A program made the position numbers and the translations under genes. Shown here piece after piece: positions 1-8,680 of a DNA stretch of 29,314 bases (position 1 is the first letter of the stretch; the number at the start of each line of letters is the position of its first letter). The DNA lies in assembly GCA_002305765.1 (NCBI GenBank), contig DBQU01000099.1, positions 1-29,314 on the forward strand, read 5' to 3'. The stretch is from Deltaproteobacteria bacterium UBA1386 (GTDB lineage Bacteria; Desulfobacterota; Syntrophorhabdia; Syntrophorhabdales; Syntrophorhabdaceae). Below the pieces are notes generated by a model. That model ran no database searches. It saw nothing but the letters and a program-made list of their open reading frames with translations, and was not told the origin of the DNA.

Positions 1-8
1 GTGCCTGG

Positions 9-105
9 TTTTCAATCCACGCGCCCACGCGGGGCGCGACGCGGCGCTTGGATTCCGCCGCTCTCCCGCCGGCGTTTCAATCCACGCGCCCACGCGGGGC
101 GCGAC
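9..105 (-). CRISPR. Leader-proximal end of a type I-C CRISPR array
   Basis: Two copies of a 32-nt repeat lie at 9-40 and 74-105, separated by one 33-nt spacer (41-73). On the plus strand the repeat starts GTTTCAATCCACGCGCC and ends GGGGCGCGAC. Read on the minus strand it ends ATTGAAAC, the usual 3' end of type I-C repeats, and contains a GC-rich hairpin (GCGCCC/GGGCGC). The array is therefore transcribed leftward, like the cas genes, and 74-105 is the first repeat. The copy at 9-40 differs at its outer base (T for G, or an extra T), so its last crRNA-strand base is altered. The array continues beyond base 1, so its length is unknown. Confidence 0.95.
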
Positions 106-290
106 GTCCTTACTGTAAGTCTCGAAGAATAAGGCGACTTCGTGTATATGTTCGCGGACCTGTTGCGTCGGATAAGCTGATTCTATTCCGTTGTCAAAGA
201 ACAAGTCAGCAACTCTTATGGTATCAGCCAGTTACAGATTGCGCGAACACCCCGGGGTATGGATGTTTGCTTGAGCTTCGCGCGAGGCTT
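106..290 (-). promoter_or_regulatory. CRISPR leader with candidate promoter
   Basis: These 185 bases lie between the cas2 stop and the first repeat and hold no gene, which is the expected place for the leader. On the minus strand a perfect -35 box TTGACA (192-197) is followed after 17 bases by TATCCG (169-174), a weak -10 box. Transcription would begin about 55 bases before the first repeat. The promoter is an inference from these boxes; the leader role follows from position. Confidence 0.6.
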
Positions 291-581
291 TCAAGCTATC
301 AGCGGTCCCTCCTGATCAATGCTTTCTTTTGCTCCAATGTGCTCCACCCGACGGCGCCAGTTTGCGCCAAGGTAGTAGAAACGCAGGCTGTCCTTCTCAA
401 TATCAATCTCATCGATGAGCCTCTGTTTGAGAAAAGTCCACTGGGCCGGGTCAACTATGCACTCAAAAACGGAATACTGCACACGCTGACCAAAGTCCCT
501 ACATGCCTTTGCAACGCGCCGCAAACGCTTCTGGCCCCCGGCATGCTTTGTTTCAACATCATAACTTACGAGCACGAACAT
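291..581 (-). CDS. cas2: CRISPR-associated endonuclease Cas2 (type I-C)
   Basis: Cas2 forms the central dimer of the Cas1-Cas2 integrase that inserts new spacers at the leader end of the array. The 96-residue product begins MFVLVSYDVE, the ferredoxin-like first strand with the conserved Asp8, followed by the family-typical run RRVAKACRDFGQRVQYSVFE. Length is normal for the compact I-C Cas2. The gene is the last of the cas operon, seven bases downstream of cas1 and directly upstream of the leader, which is the standard type I-C position. Confidence 0.96.
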   Translation of the reverse strand: MFVLVSYDVETKHAGGQKRLRRVAKACRDFGQRVQYSVFECIVDPAQWTFLKQRLIDEIDIEKDSLRFYYLGANWRRRVEHIGAKESIDQEGPLIA

Positions 582-588
582 CTCTGTT

Positions 589-1620
589 TCACCTCCAGAC
601 GAAGGGCGGATAGCCGTCCATGTCTCCGCGCAGAAACCGGGCCATCAATTGCGCCTGGATGTGAAAGAGCATGCCGATTGCGATCTTCTCCCCCAGGAAT
701 GGGTGCGTGATCTCTTCCCTCTTTCTTTCCTGATATGCGGTGAGGACCGTCTTGCGTGTGTCATCGTTCATCACAACCGCTCCTGTTTCCATCTTTCTGA
801 ATCCCTTTGCCTGCACCTGCTGGAGATTTATAAGTGAAAGGACCAGACGGTCGGCAATGTAGGGTCGCAATTCTTCCATCAGATCGAGAGCAAGCCCGGG
901 TCTGCCTGGCCGGTCCCTGTGAAGGAAGCCGACGGCCGGATCAAGTCCAACAGTTTCAAGCGCTGAGCGAACGTCGTGCATGAGAAGAGTGTAGACGAAG
1001 GAGAGGAGACAATTCACGTTGTCCAGTGGGGGTCTCCTGTTGCGTTCATCGAAGCGAAATACCTCTTTCTGGGCAACGATCAATTGATTGAACACACTGA
1101 AATAGATATGGGCCGAGTCGCCCTCTATGCCTCTAACGACATCGAGGGAGTAATCCCGGTCAAAGAAATCTAGCTGCCTTGTGAGCCGTTTAACTGCATT
1201 CCGCAGCAGTTCTTCCTCGATCTTCTCCGCGTGGTCGCGGAGCGCCCTCTGCAGCACGGTCCGGGAATTCGCGACCTTTCCGGCTAGTATGAATCTGGCT
1301 ACCCGAGCTGAAAAATTCAAGTCATCAGCCCTGCGGTATTGCTCGCGTCTAAGCAGGACATTTCCCGAAACAGGCCCCTGCACCTTTGCCATAAATCGCC
1401 CGTATTCGGTAAGAAAGCTCAGAGCCACATTGCTTTTCGCGCAGAACCCCATGAGATAGGGGCTACAGCCGACGTTACCGAAGCATACAACTCCGGATAA
1501 AGTGTGTACGGGCAACCTGAGACGTATTTCCCCGTCCACCTTGACAACGACCGTTTCCCCTTCTTTCGACAGATAGGCGCCCTGCGTTGTGACGTAGAGT
1601 GTGTTGAGATGTCTTTTCAT
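589..1620 (-). CDS. cas1: CRISPR-associated integrase Cas1 (type I-C)
   Basis: Cas1 is the metal-dependent integrase that joins prespacers to the repeat at the leader end. The 343-residue protein has the N-terminal beta domain (for example KVDGEIRLRLPVHTLSGVV near residues 27-45) and the helical catalytic domain. Metal-binding residues are visible as E166 (RGIEGDSA), H234 (GFLHRDRPGRPGL) and the acidic cluster D246/E249 in LALDLMEELRP. Its ATG overlaps the end of cas4 by four bases (ATGA), so the two are probably translationally coupled. That fits the known Cas4-Cas1 partnership in type I-C adaptation. Confidence 0.97.
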   Translation of the reverse strand: MKRHLNTLYVTTQGAYLSKEGETVVVKVDGEIRLRLPVHTLSGVVCFGNVGCSPYLMGFCAKSNVALSFLTEYGRFMAKVQGPVSGNVLLRREQYRRADDLNFSARVARFILAGKVANSRTVLQRALRDHAEKIEEELLRNAVKRLTRQLDFFDRDYSLDVVRGIEGDSAHIYFSVFNQLIVAQKEVFRFDERNRRPPLDNVNCLLSFVYTLLMHDVRSALETVGLDPAVGFLHRDRPGRPGLALDLMEELRPYIADRLVLSLINLQQVQAKGFRKMETGAVVMNDDTRKTVLTAYQERKREEITHPFLGEKIAIGMLFHIQAQLMARFLRGDMDGYPPFVWR

Positions 1621-2255
1621 GGCTCGTCCAGTATCATCTTCTTCACGTAGGTGCTCACAGAGATACGTCGTCCGATCTTCTTAGGCATACATTCCGCCTT
1701 GATGGAGCAACTCTCACACCTCCTTGAATACTCCGGCGGAGGCGTAACCCTTGAGAGAAGCAGCTGCCGTGTATCAGCGACCGTCTTTTCCGTTCGGCGG
1801 CGGAGGTCTTCGTCGAAAACAACATCAAAACGCCTTCTCGTCCGACCATAGAACATAGCGCCGTCAAAGATGCTGACAGATAGCATCTCTTCCAGGCAAA
1901 GAGCCTGGGCACAGAGCTGAACCATATCGGAGTGGTCGGGTTTGGGTTTACCGCGTTTATACTCAACAGGGTAGGGCTGCCAGGCATTTCCTCCTACCCT
2001 GTGGAACTCCACCATGTCAGCGATTCCCACGAGCCCCAACCTCGACGACCGAAGGGGCAATCCTCTTGAAATCCTGATGCTACCCCTTGACTCGTTACCT
2101 GCCTCATGTACTCGTTCATGCATAATCCGTCCCTCAGCGGTGAGCCCGCTCTCAGCCCACACCTGCTCGATATGGATCAGCGCGCACTGGCGCGGACAGA
2201 ACACGAAGTGCTGCAAGGCGGAGATCATGATGATATCCTCATCTGGATAATTCAT
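1617..2255 (-). CDS. cas4: CRISPR-associated exonuclease Cas4 (type I-C)
   Basis: Cas4 is a RecB-like nuclease with an iron-sulfur cluster that trims prespacers and checks the PAM with Cas1-Cas2. The 212-residue protein shows cysteines at about C20 and C24 (FVFCPRQCAL) and C180, C183 and C189 (RRCESCSIKAEC), enough for the four-cysteine cluster. The nuclease motifs are GIAD (D80) and VEYKRGK (E98, K100). It overlaps cas1 by four bases. A 97-base gap separates it from cas7, so the adaptation genes might have some independent expression, although no promoter was recognised there. Confidence 0.96.
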   Translation of the reverse strand: MNYPDEDIIMISALQHFVFCPRQCALIHIEQVWAESGLTAEGRIMHERVHEAGNESRGSIRISRGLPLRSSRLGLVGIADMVEFHRVGGNAWQPYPVEYKRGKPKPDHSDMVQLCAQALCLEEMLSVSIFDGAMFYGRTRRRFDVVFDEDLRRRTEKTVADTRQLLLSRVTPPPEYSRRCESCSIKAECMPKKIGRRISVSTYVKKMILDEP

Positions 2256-2352
2256 TGCTTACCTGAAGTACTAGAGAACGTTCTGTACCAGTTGCATATT
2301 TGCTCCAAATGCCGGTCTGCGGCAGTTGTCTTCGGTCTTGCTGCGCCGGTTT

Positions 2353-3228
2353 TCAGAAACCGTCGATCTCTTGTGGTTCAAGGCCGTCCAAACGTTTTAA
2401 TGTGTAATGTCCGTCAGGACTTACTGCGAGTGTTTCATGCACTTTCGCAGAAGAGTATTGTCCCGCCGGACAGTTGTGTTCCCACCAGATAACTTTCCGG
2501 ACGGCCATGCTTCCTTCCGGCCGAGCTGAGGAGGCATCGTTTTCGAAGAGCCTGGGAAGAATCTCTCTGATGACCGCCGCGTCTTCATCAGAGAAACGTG
2601 TGCGGCTGGCAAGTTGTGGATTCATACTTCCATACGTGACATAGATCCCACTATCTATTCGGTGTTTCATACCCATGGTATCGGAACTTTTCTTGATGCC
2701 ATCTCCCTCACCGCTAACACTCTTGGTGATCTGGGTACTCGATACGCTAACGGGCTCAATACTGAATGCAGAATGAATCGTAACAGGCCCACGAATGGGA
2801 ATTGATACTCCATCACCATCATTCCCTTTGCCGAAAGCAAATACTTGGCCGAACGCACGAACATCAAACCATTTTTCACATGCTGATCTTGCAGTCTCAT
2901 CCTTTTTCGCGCTGGCGCCAAAGGCCTTCTTCCCCAAGCCGCTGGTTTCCGATTCTGCACGATTTCTAAGGCTCGTCTCGCCATCCAGTCTTTTATCGTC
3001 GGACTGGACAAAGACAGCCTGCCCTTTTCTTTCGCCTTCATTCCTTAGTGCTGCATACCGCTCCATTAGACGGTCTCGAATCTTGCGTTTCAGGCATACG
3101 TCAGTAATTTCCCCAAAGCCTTCATAATCTGTGCGGGGGCGGTTTCCGTTGAGTGGATCTCCATTGGGGTTGGCGTTGTTAACGCTAATGATGACTGCAA
3201 AGTCTATTTTTCTGGTCAGACTGGCCAC
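2353..3228 (-). CDS. cas7: Type I-C Cascade backbone protein Cas7 (Csd2)
   Basis: Cas7 polymerises along the crRNA spacer to form the backbone of the I-C Cascade. The 291-residue product carries the family signature near its N-terminus, SVNNANPNGDPLNGNRPRTD (about residues 15-34), followed by ITDVCLKRKIRDRL. It starts at GTG (3226-3228) with a strong AAGGAGG ribosome site five bases upstream; the conserved N-terminus supports this start. It lies 22 bases after cas8c in the usual cas5-cas8c-cas7 order. Confidence 0.96.
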   Translation of the reverse strand: MASLTRKIDFAVIISVNNANPNGDPLNGNRPRTDYEGFGEITDVCLKRKIRDRLMERYAALRNEGERKGQAVFVQSDDKRLDGETSLRNRAESETSGLGKKAFGASAKKDETARSACEKWFDVRAFGQVFAFGKGNDGDGVSIPIRGPVTIHSAFSIEPVSVSSTQITKSVSGEGDGIKKSSDTMGMKHRIDSGIYVTYGSMNPQLASRTRFSDEDAAVIREILPRLFENDASSARPEGSMAVRKVIWWEHNCPAGQYSSAKVHETLAVSPDGHYTLKRLDGLEPQEIDGF

Positions 3229-3250
3229 AAATGCCTCCTTTATCGTTTGT

Positions 3251-3685
3251 TTACTCTTCAGAATCTATTTCCTGATTCTCTCCATCATCGACTGATTTTG
3301 GGACCCATTGACCCTTCGCTCGTTTATGGTCACGAAACCACTGTTTCTGACAGTGATAACCAAGAAGATATTCACCGGACAGCCTTCCGTCTGCAACATA
3401 GTCTCCGATCAACATTTTCGAATGAATTGCATCAAGCAATTCGTCGTAACCATGAAGTAGTCCTGGATATCTTGCTTGTATTCTGTCTCTGTATGGCTTC
3501 AGTGCCTCCTCAATGGTTTTCCATGTTGACAAGGGCATGTCGGAAAAGCGTTGCATCAGGCGTGATGCCGTCGTCCCACGATTCTCATTTGCAAGCTGCA
3601 AGGCTTTTAACTCAATTTGATCTGCTACCGCGAGCAACCTGCCATACAGATAGTCCCGGGAAACCCTGTCTTCCTCAAGGGCCAT
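3251..3685 (-). CDS. cas11c: Cas11c small subunit from an internal start in cas8c
   Basis: In type I-C systems the small Cascade subunit is made by internal translation within cas8c; this is established for the family. Here an in-frame ATG at 3685 is preceded by AAAGGAGGT (3691-3699, minus strand) with a five-base spacer, an almost ideal Shine-Dalgarno sequence buried in coding DNA. The product would be 144 residues, starting MALEEDRVSRDYLYGRL and ending with an acidic tail (ENQEIDSEE). It is predicted to be mostly helical, like other Cas11 proteins. Size and position match expectation; expression is inferred. Confidence 0.85.
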   Translation of the reverse strand: MALEEDRVSRDYLYGRLLAVADQIELKALQLANENRGTTASRLMQRFSDMPLSTWKTIEEALKPYRDRIQARYPGLLHGYDELLDAIHSKMLIGDYVADGRLSGEYLLGYHCQKQWFRDHKRAKGQWVPKSVDDGENQEIDSEE

Positions 3686-5209
3686 GATATACCTCCTTTC
3701 GTTGTTAGATCCTCTGTAGAGTGAACAAGCTATGCCCAAACACTTTCTGAATTCCCATTGTTCAAGCCCGACCCTGCCTGAGGTTCGTCGGACACACTGT
3801 TCCACCAAATCACGAGGAACCAGCCTACCGTCGATTATTGAAGGCAAAAGGCGTTGAATGGTGGCATTGAGAAGTTTGCTCCCACTGCTACCTTCCACTC
3901 TCTTACCATATGCGCACCATGCGATGTCTTTTGGTGATGGGGCGCCAATGAACTTCTTGTTTTTACCGAAATCCTGGAACCATGAGAAGTCGGAATGCCA
4001 TTTCTCGATTCGTCGGAGAAATTCCGAGCCTGTCAGTTCTCTGTAAAATATGATCGCCATGCGCCCCGGAGTCGCTGAATCCAAACCCATTACGACTATA
4101 TCTTCCGTGTCGGCAATGTTAGCCTTGTATCCGGCAAGCTTCTTCCTGAAGCGAAACGCAAAAGCCTGTCCGACATCACTGGACTGCAAAACCGGGGCAT
4201 CATCTATTTGGAATCCTTCCCCCAGAAAATCCCAGGAATTGGCGCACGGATCGGGGATTTGCTTACCTGTTATTGCCCACGAGACGAAGACTTGATCTCC
4301 ACTTCGGAATGCTTGTCTGCGAATAAGCCACTGAAGCATGCTGTGAGCTTTTTGAGTGACCTGGAAGGAAACGCCTACTGCTTGGTTTGCGGTCAAGAAC
4401 CTCCCTCTAAACGTGTATCCAGTCAAGTCGTTTGATGAAATGAGCTTAGCTTTGTCTGCGTCGTGTCGAAGCTTTGCAGGATGATTATCCGCCAGCTTTG
4501 CCTTCTCTTCTCCGGTTACAACACAGAATCCTTCCGAATTAAGAAGGCTGTTATAAAATGAGATCCAAGATTTCTGCAATGATTCAGACTCCCATGCGGC
4601 AGTCTCCACCCCGTCGCCCTCGACGCGAAAGCGGACAAAAGCATCCATTGGCACTTGTCCTGGCGGTAGCGCTCGGAAGATTGGCGAAGCACTCTTCTTA
4701 TGGCCTTCAAACGATTCCGCTACAGAAGTGCCACCTTTGGTGGTCGGTAGCACCCCATCTGAGACAAGGTCTGCAATAACTGACCCTTTCTTCAGATAGC
4801 TGTAAATTGCACGAACCATTGAATGGCTATGCTCCGACTCTTTCCATTTGAGGAGAATATCGAGAAGGCTTTCATAAGGTTCCGCTGGTTTGCCCTGAAA
4901 TCCACTCGTCACCTTGCCCCCGTACTTAACAAAATCACCGGCGATGTACTGAAGCTTGTCGCACAGCGGATGATTCTTCGGCTTTCTCCCAGACCTGGTT
5001 CCAGATTCTTCCGTACATGGAATCAAAGTCTTCTGTTCTTCTTTGTTTTCAAGTACCTTGGCTCGACCCCTCCGGAAATTACCTTGTTCGTCAATGGTGA
5101 TTTCAATATGTGCCATTTGGGTTGTGTGTGATATCGGGTTAGGAATGTCAGAAGGAATTCCTTTTGAACACGACTGGTACGTCTCGTACAGTTTCTGTAT
5201 CCAACTCAT
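3251..5209 (-). CDS. cas8c: Type I-C Cascade large subunit Cas8c (Csd1)
   Basis: Cas8c recognises the PAM and is the large subunit of the I-C effector. The 652-residue protein begins MSWIQKLYETYQSC, typical of Csd1, and is of normal or slightly long size. The regions around PIFRALPPGQVPMDAFVRF and QAVGVSFQVTQKAHSMLQWL resemble the family core, judged by eye. Its start overlaps the end of cas5c by four bases (ATGA), implying coupled translation. The last 144 codons are also read as a separate small subunit (see cas11c). Type I-C has no cas6, and none is seen here. Confidence 0.95.
   Translation of the reverse strand: MSWIQKLYETYQSCSKGIPSDIPNPISHTTQMAHIEITIDEQGNFRRGRAKVLENKEEQKTLIPCTEESGTRSGRKPKNHPLCDKLQYIAGDFVKYGGKVTSGFQGKPAEPYESLLDILLKWKESEHSHSMVRAIYSYLKKGSVIADLVSDGVLPTTKGGTSVAESFEGHKKSASPIFRALPPGQVPMDAFVRFRVEGDGVETAAWESESLQKSWISFYNSLLNSEGFCVVTGEEKAKLADNHPAKLRHDADKAKLISSNDLTGYTFRGRFLTANQAVGVSFQVTQKAHSMLQWLIRRQAFRSGDQVFVSWAITGKQIPDPCANSWDFLGEGFQIDDAPVLQSSDVGQAFAFRFRKKLAGYKANIADTEDIVVMGLDSATPGRMAIIFYRELTGSEFLRRIEKWHSDFSWFQDFGKNKKFIGAPSPKDIAWCAYGKRVEGSSGSKLLNATIQRLLPSIIDGRLVPRDLVEQCVRRTSGRVGLEQWEFRKCLGIACSLYRGSNNERRYIMALEEDRVSRDYLYGRLLAVADQIELKALQLANENRGTTASRLMQRFSDMPLSTWKTIEEALKPYRDRIQARYPGLLHGYDELLDAIHSKMLIGDYVADGRLSGEYLLGYHCQKQWFRDHKRAKGQWVPKSVDDGENQEIDSEE
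3686..3699 (-). promoter_or_regulatory. Internal ribosome binding site for Cas11c
   Basis: AAAGGAGGT on the minus strand, then ATATC, then ATG at 3685. It lies within cas8c and decides the start of the small subunit. Confidence 0.85.
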
Positions 5210-5934
5210 TCCAACGCCCCCAATTCTTTGGCCGTAACCTGCACCGGTTTCACATTGTGCGTACCAAAGATCTTCGCGTCCACCTTGCGTATAAACTTCC
5301 TATACCCACAATCTTCCGGCCGGACAAAGGTTAGTATCCCTCTCTTGAGCGTCGGATGCCAGAAGCGAGCGCGCAACTCATCAGAACCCTCTTCTTCGTC
5401 AGGATAATCAAACCCATGAAACATCAGTCCATAGCCGATCTCATGATCGTCATCGTACGCTCCTCGACCTTCACCGAAAACGCATGGAGCCACATACCCC
5501 GGACAGTCGCGAGTGCCGAGAAAGACGTCCTGCCTTCCTCCCCGCTCAAGCATCCGCTTGGCAATAGCGTAATGTTTGCCATCAATCCGGTCCTTCTCCA
5601 ATGCCTTATGGCGATCGTTCCATACAAAATGAGCCCTAACCTGATACTCTACATTGGCTAGGAATGTGTAGATAGCCAGCGTGTTGCCTCCACTGAACTC
5701 AAGCGGTTTCGTGCCCTTGGTTTGGGTCCTAATCCGCCTTATCACCCGCACTGCATCGACCACCCAGATGATAGTTGGTTTCCAGTATATTGATTTGCAG
5801 ACACCTTTCAATGCCTCATAAGTAGGCAGATGGTAAGAGCATTTTTCACCACCGATCTTCGTAAGAGGATCAGTAAAAAGTGCGTAGCGACCCCAAAGCC
5901 GGAATTCGAGAGTATTCTTTGCTAGTTCAGGCAT
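5206..5934 (-). CDS. cas5c: Type I-C crRNA-processing protein Cas5c (Csd5/Cas5d)
   Basis: In type I-C, Cas5c replaces Cas6: it cuts the repeat to produce mature crRNA and stays bound to its 5' handle. The 242-residue product starts MPELAKNTLEFRLWGRYALF, a standard Cas5 N-terminus. The family's catalytic residues are visible: Y50 in SIYWKP and K120-H121 in DGKHYAIAKRML. The frame is open for 46 more codons upstream, but that stretch overlaps cas3 and has no family resemblance, so the start at 5934 is preferred. It overlaps the cas3 end by eight bases and the cas8c start by four. Confidence 0.95.
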   Translation of the reverse strand: MPELAKNTLEFRLWGRYALFTDPLTKIGGEKCSYHLPTYEALKGVCKSIYWKPTIIWVVDAVRVIRRIRTQTKGTKPLEFSGGNTLAIYTFLANVEYQVRAHFVWNDRHKALEKDRIDGKHYAIAKRMLERGGRQDVFLGTRDCPGYVAPCVFGEGRGAYDDDHEIGYGLMFHGFDYPDEEEGSDELRARFWHPTLKRGILTFVRPEDCGYRKFIRKVDAKIFGTHNVKPVQVTAKELGALE

Positions 5935-8386
5935 ACAAGAGTTCCTCCTTGTTTGTTGGCTCCATGGAGACCCCGAATTGTGTGCTGTAGTATTTCTCGT
6001 CAAGATAGAATATTTCCGTCGCTTCCTGTACCCGATAAAAAGAGTTTTCCTCCGCCAGTTTCTCAAATTCATACGGGAACAGATTGACCGAGTATTGCTG
6101 AACTTTCCTAATCAGAGCGTATTGCTTTTCCACCTCGAATGCAGCACAGAGCTGATTGATTAGTTCTTTTCCTTCCTTTCCGTAAGGAACAATAACGCTT
6201 CGCGTCGGAGCGTCAATCGACCTGAACAACTTTGCTGCTGTCATGAAGGATTGGCGCAGGAATGTTGGCGGTAACGTCCCCTCTGTCCTGGCGTAATCGC
6301 CACAAGAATGGGTGTTGCATGCGAGCAGGTTTAAAATGGTGTCATCACGAACCATATGGGCAGGATATGCCATTTCAGTTCTTCTATCGAAGAAGTAGTT
6401 TTGGTAATACCATTTGAGCATTTTCGGGCCGATGATATCACCGTCATATTTGGCGGGGTGCAACTTGAAATCATCAAGGACACGACTTGTTTTTTCCTTG
6501 CCCACTGCAATGTCTCTTAGATGTTGCAGGTTTTCTTCTGCGGGATTAACCACAAACACATTACCGGGTTTCTCGCCACCATGGCGATTGCATCGACCGG
6601 CGGCCTGCGCAATGGAATCGAGCCCGGCAAGCGTACGAACAACAGATTGGAAACTAATGTCTATCCCGGCTTCGATTAACTGTGTGCTGACGCAGAGAAT
6701 GGGCTTGCTATGATCCAGCATATGGCGAATTGTCTCCAGAACCTGTTTCCGGTGTGCGGGACACATTCCCGTGCTCAAATGGAACACATCAAATTCGTAT
6801 TCTTTCATCTGTCGGAAAAGAACACGAGCGGCCCTCTTTGTATTGACAACAACAAGGCAACTTCCGTTTTCCTTGACCTGTTGAACAGCAAGTTCCGATA
6901 TTTCTGAATTAGTCCAGGCTGGATACTTGCGGCGATCATGGACATGAACCCTTTTCAAATCAACGAAAAGTCTGCTGACATCGGGCATAATCTCATTCTC
7001 TCTCACGAGGTTCAGGGCGCCTTTCGTTTGCTCGACATTTCCCAACAAAGGCTGTGTTGCAGTGCAGAGAAGAACCGTACTCATACAATGATCCACCAGA
7101 AAATTGATTGCGTTGTTGAAGAGATGAACGCATTTTATGGGCAATGTTTGAATCTCATCAAAAACAATCACGGCTCTTGCCAACTGGTGCGTTCGCCTTG
7201 CGCCGCGCGTCCCTGCACCGAAAAGAGTCTCCAGGAATTGAACCATTGTTGTGAAGACAATAGGTGCATCCCAGTTTTCCGTCAGGAGTTTCTCTTTCCA
7301 GCTCTGGGCATCGGCTCCGATGTTCGAGTGATGTTCAAGAACAATTCTACCGGCATCTTCGGGGCACTCCTCCGGCTCTAGGATCTGCCGAACGACTTGA
7401 GCATTTTGATCGATAATCGTCGTAAACGGAATGACGTAGATAATTCTATCCATGGAGTGTTCTTCCGCATGGTGTAACGCAAATCGAAGGCTCGCGAGAG
7501 TTTTACCGCCTCCGGTTGGAACGGTTAGAGTGTATAATCCCCGTGGCCGTTTTGCCGAATCGAGACACCGTTGAGACACTTCTTGGCGGAGTTCGTCAAC
7601 CCTGTTTCGCACTTGGTAAGTTTTGTATTTGTCTTCAAACCGTCCGATGAGCCCGGTCCACGACAAATAGTTTCCCTGCAAACGATACTGTGCAGTTCCG
7701 GGCTTTTCTGTGTCAGCCGTATCCTGTCGATCGGCATCAATCAGGACGCTAAAAAGAAAACGTGCCAACAACCCCAATTGGAATTGCGCAACCGTGGAAA
7801 AAGGGGTCTTCTCCGGAGAAGTGCGCACAATATCGAGGCACTTTTGCTCGAATGGTGTCGTGAATGACTTATGCGAAAGAATGGTAAGTATCCTTTTCAA
7901 TATGTGTTCATCGAGGTTTGCGGCACACTCGTTCATGTGGGTTCTGGCGTCGCTTTTTGACAGTCGGTGTGAATAAGAATCCCAACTTCCGGTGTGGTCA
8001 GTCGTTAAACAATCAACGAGTCCGGAATGGTGCGAAACCAAGCAAAGGGAAAGGAACTGAGCAAGTATCCTGTGGGCATTGGAGGACCCATTGTTGCGAC
8101 AAAGAAACTGCGCGCCAGCGGTGGAGTGATCAATCCTGCCCTTTCTTTTCGTCGGATCCTCAAATTCCTCATCTTCATCGGGGTCAAAGTTGGGGTCGTT
8201 CTTCTTTATTGCATCCGAGATATACTTCTGAAATTCGGAACTGTATTTGCCTAGATCGTGAAGAAGGCCTAACAGTTCACCATAGTCTTCCATTCCGATT
8301 TTCTTTGCATGAGTTCTTGCAAGCTTAGCAGCACCTTCAAGATGTTCGCAAAGACTCTGGTTTTTGTGAGCTATGTAAATAGACAT
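5927..8386 (-). CDS. cas3: CRISPR-associated nuclease-helicase Cas3 (type I-C)
   Basis: Cas3 is recruited to Cascade-bound DNA, unwinds it and degrades it. The 819-residue protein has an N-terminal HD nuclease domain (H15, H43-D44 in LLHDLGKYSSEFQKY) followed by a superfamily 2 helicase. Visible helicase motifs are TVPTGGGKTLASLRF (Walker A, near residue 290), VFDEIQTLP (DExx box, near 410), LLCTATQPLL (motif III), LIEAGIDISF (motif V) and QAAGRCNRHG (motif VI). It is first in the cas operon. A ribosome site AGGAA lies eight bases before the ATG. No missing motif or frameshift is evident. Confidence 0.97.
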   Translation of the reverse strand: MSIYIAHKNQSLCEHLEGAAKLARTHAKKIGMEDYGELLGLLHDLGKYSSEFQKYISDAIKKNDPNFDPDEDEEFEDPTKRKGRIDHSTAGAQFLCRNNGSSNAHRILAQFLSLCLVSHHSGLVDCLTTDHTGSWDSYSHRLSKSDARTHMNECAANLDEHILKRILTILSHKSFTTPFEQKCLDIVRTSPEKTPFSTVAQFQLGLLARFLFSVLIDADRQDTADTEKPGTAQYRLQGNYLSWTGLIGRFEDKYKTYQVRNRVDELRQEVSQRCLDSAKRPRGLYTLTVPTGGGKTLASLRFALHHAEEHSMDRIIYVIPFTTIIDQNAQVVRQILEPEECPEDAGRIVLEHHSNIGADAQSWKEKLLTENWDAPIVFTTMVQFLETLFGAGTRGARRTHQLARAVIVFDEIQTLPIKCVHLFNNAINFLVDHCMSTVLLCTATQPLLGNVEQTKGALNLVRENEIMPDVSRLFVDLKRVHVHDRRKYPAWTNSEISELAVQQVKENGSCLVVVNTKRAARVLFRQMKEYEFDVFHLSTGMCPAHRKQVLETIRHMLDHSKPILCVSTQLIEAGIDISFQSVVRTLAGLDSIAQAAGRCNRHGGEKPGNVFVVNPAEENLQHLRDIAVGKEKTSRVLDDFKLHPAKYDGDIIGPKMLKWYYQNYFFDRRTEMAYPAHMVRDDTILNLLACNTHSCGDYARTEGTLPPTFLRQSFMTAAKLFRSIDAPTRSVIVPYGKEGKELINQLCAAFEVEKQYALIRKVQQYSVNLFPYEFEKLAEENSFYRVQEATEIFYLDEKYYSTQFGVSMEPTNKEELLYA

Positions 8387-8562
8387 AGATGATTTCCTGT
8401 GATCTCTATTACGCAGTATGTTATTCTCTTCGTGACGATCATTTCCCCTATGAGTGATAGCTCGGTTGCTTGTCTATGCTGCGGAGACTGATGAGCTTTT
8501 CGTTCTGTTGTCGGAGGTTGGCCGGCGGCATGGGCTACCGGGTATGCATTCAAATGCTTCAT
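8371..8562 (-). CDS. Possible small ORF ahead of cas3, unknown function
   Basis: A 63-codon frame begins MKHLNAYPVAHAAGQPPTT and ends ITGNHLCLFT, with its stop 16 bases inside cas3. A GGGG run lies about ten bases before the ATG, which is a weak ribosome site. Overlap with cas3 would allow translational coupling. The C-terminal half alternates hydrophobic residues (LIGEMIVTKRITYCVIEI), but no family is recognised. It may be a real upstream peptide or a chance frame in the cas leader. Confidence 0.3.
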   Translation of the reverse strand: MKHLNAYPVAHAAGQPPTTERKAHQSPQHRQATELSLIGEMIVTKRITYCVIEITGNHLCLFT

Positions 8563-8680
8563 AATCTTTTTACCCCTTTGCCTTTCTAAATTCAAGCGAA
8601 ATAGCCGGGGGCATCTCTCATCGTTCGAGAGTGTTCCGTTGGGGCAGAATCCTCCCCGCTCTCCCGATTGTACCGGACCA

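Noticed and set aside
48..710. 220-codon plus-strand frame across the CRISPR repeats, leader and cas2
   Set aside because: It reads through repeats and antisense to cas2 and the end of cas1; the protein resembles nothing and the minus-strand genes explain the region.
5935..6072. 46-codon N-terminal extension of cas5c
   Set aside because: It lies within cas3, has no Cas5 similarity, and the standard Cas5 N-terminus begins at 5934.
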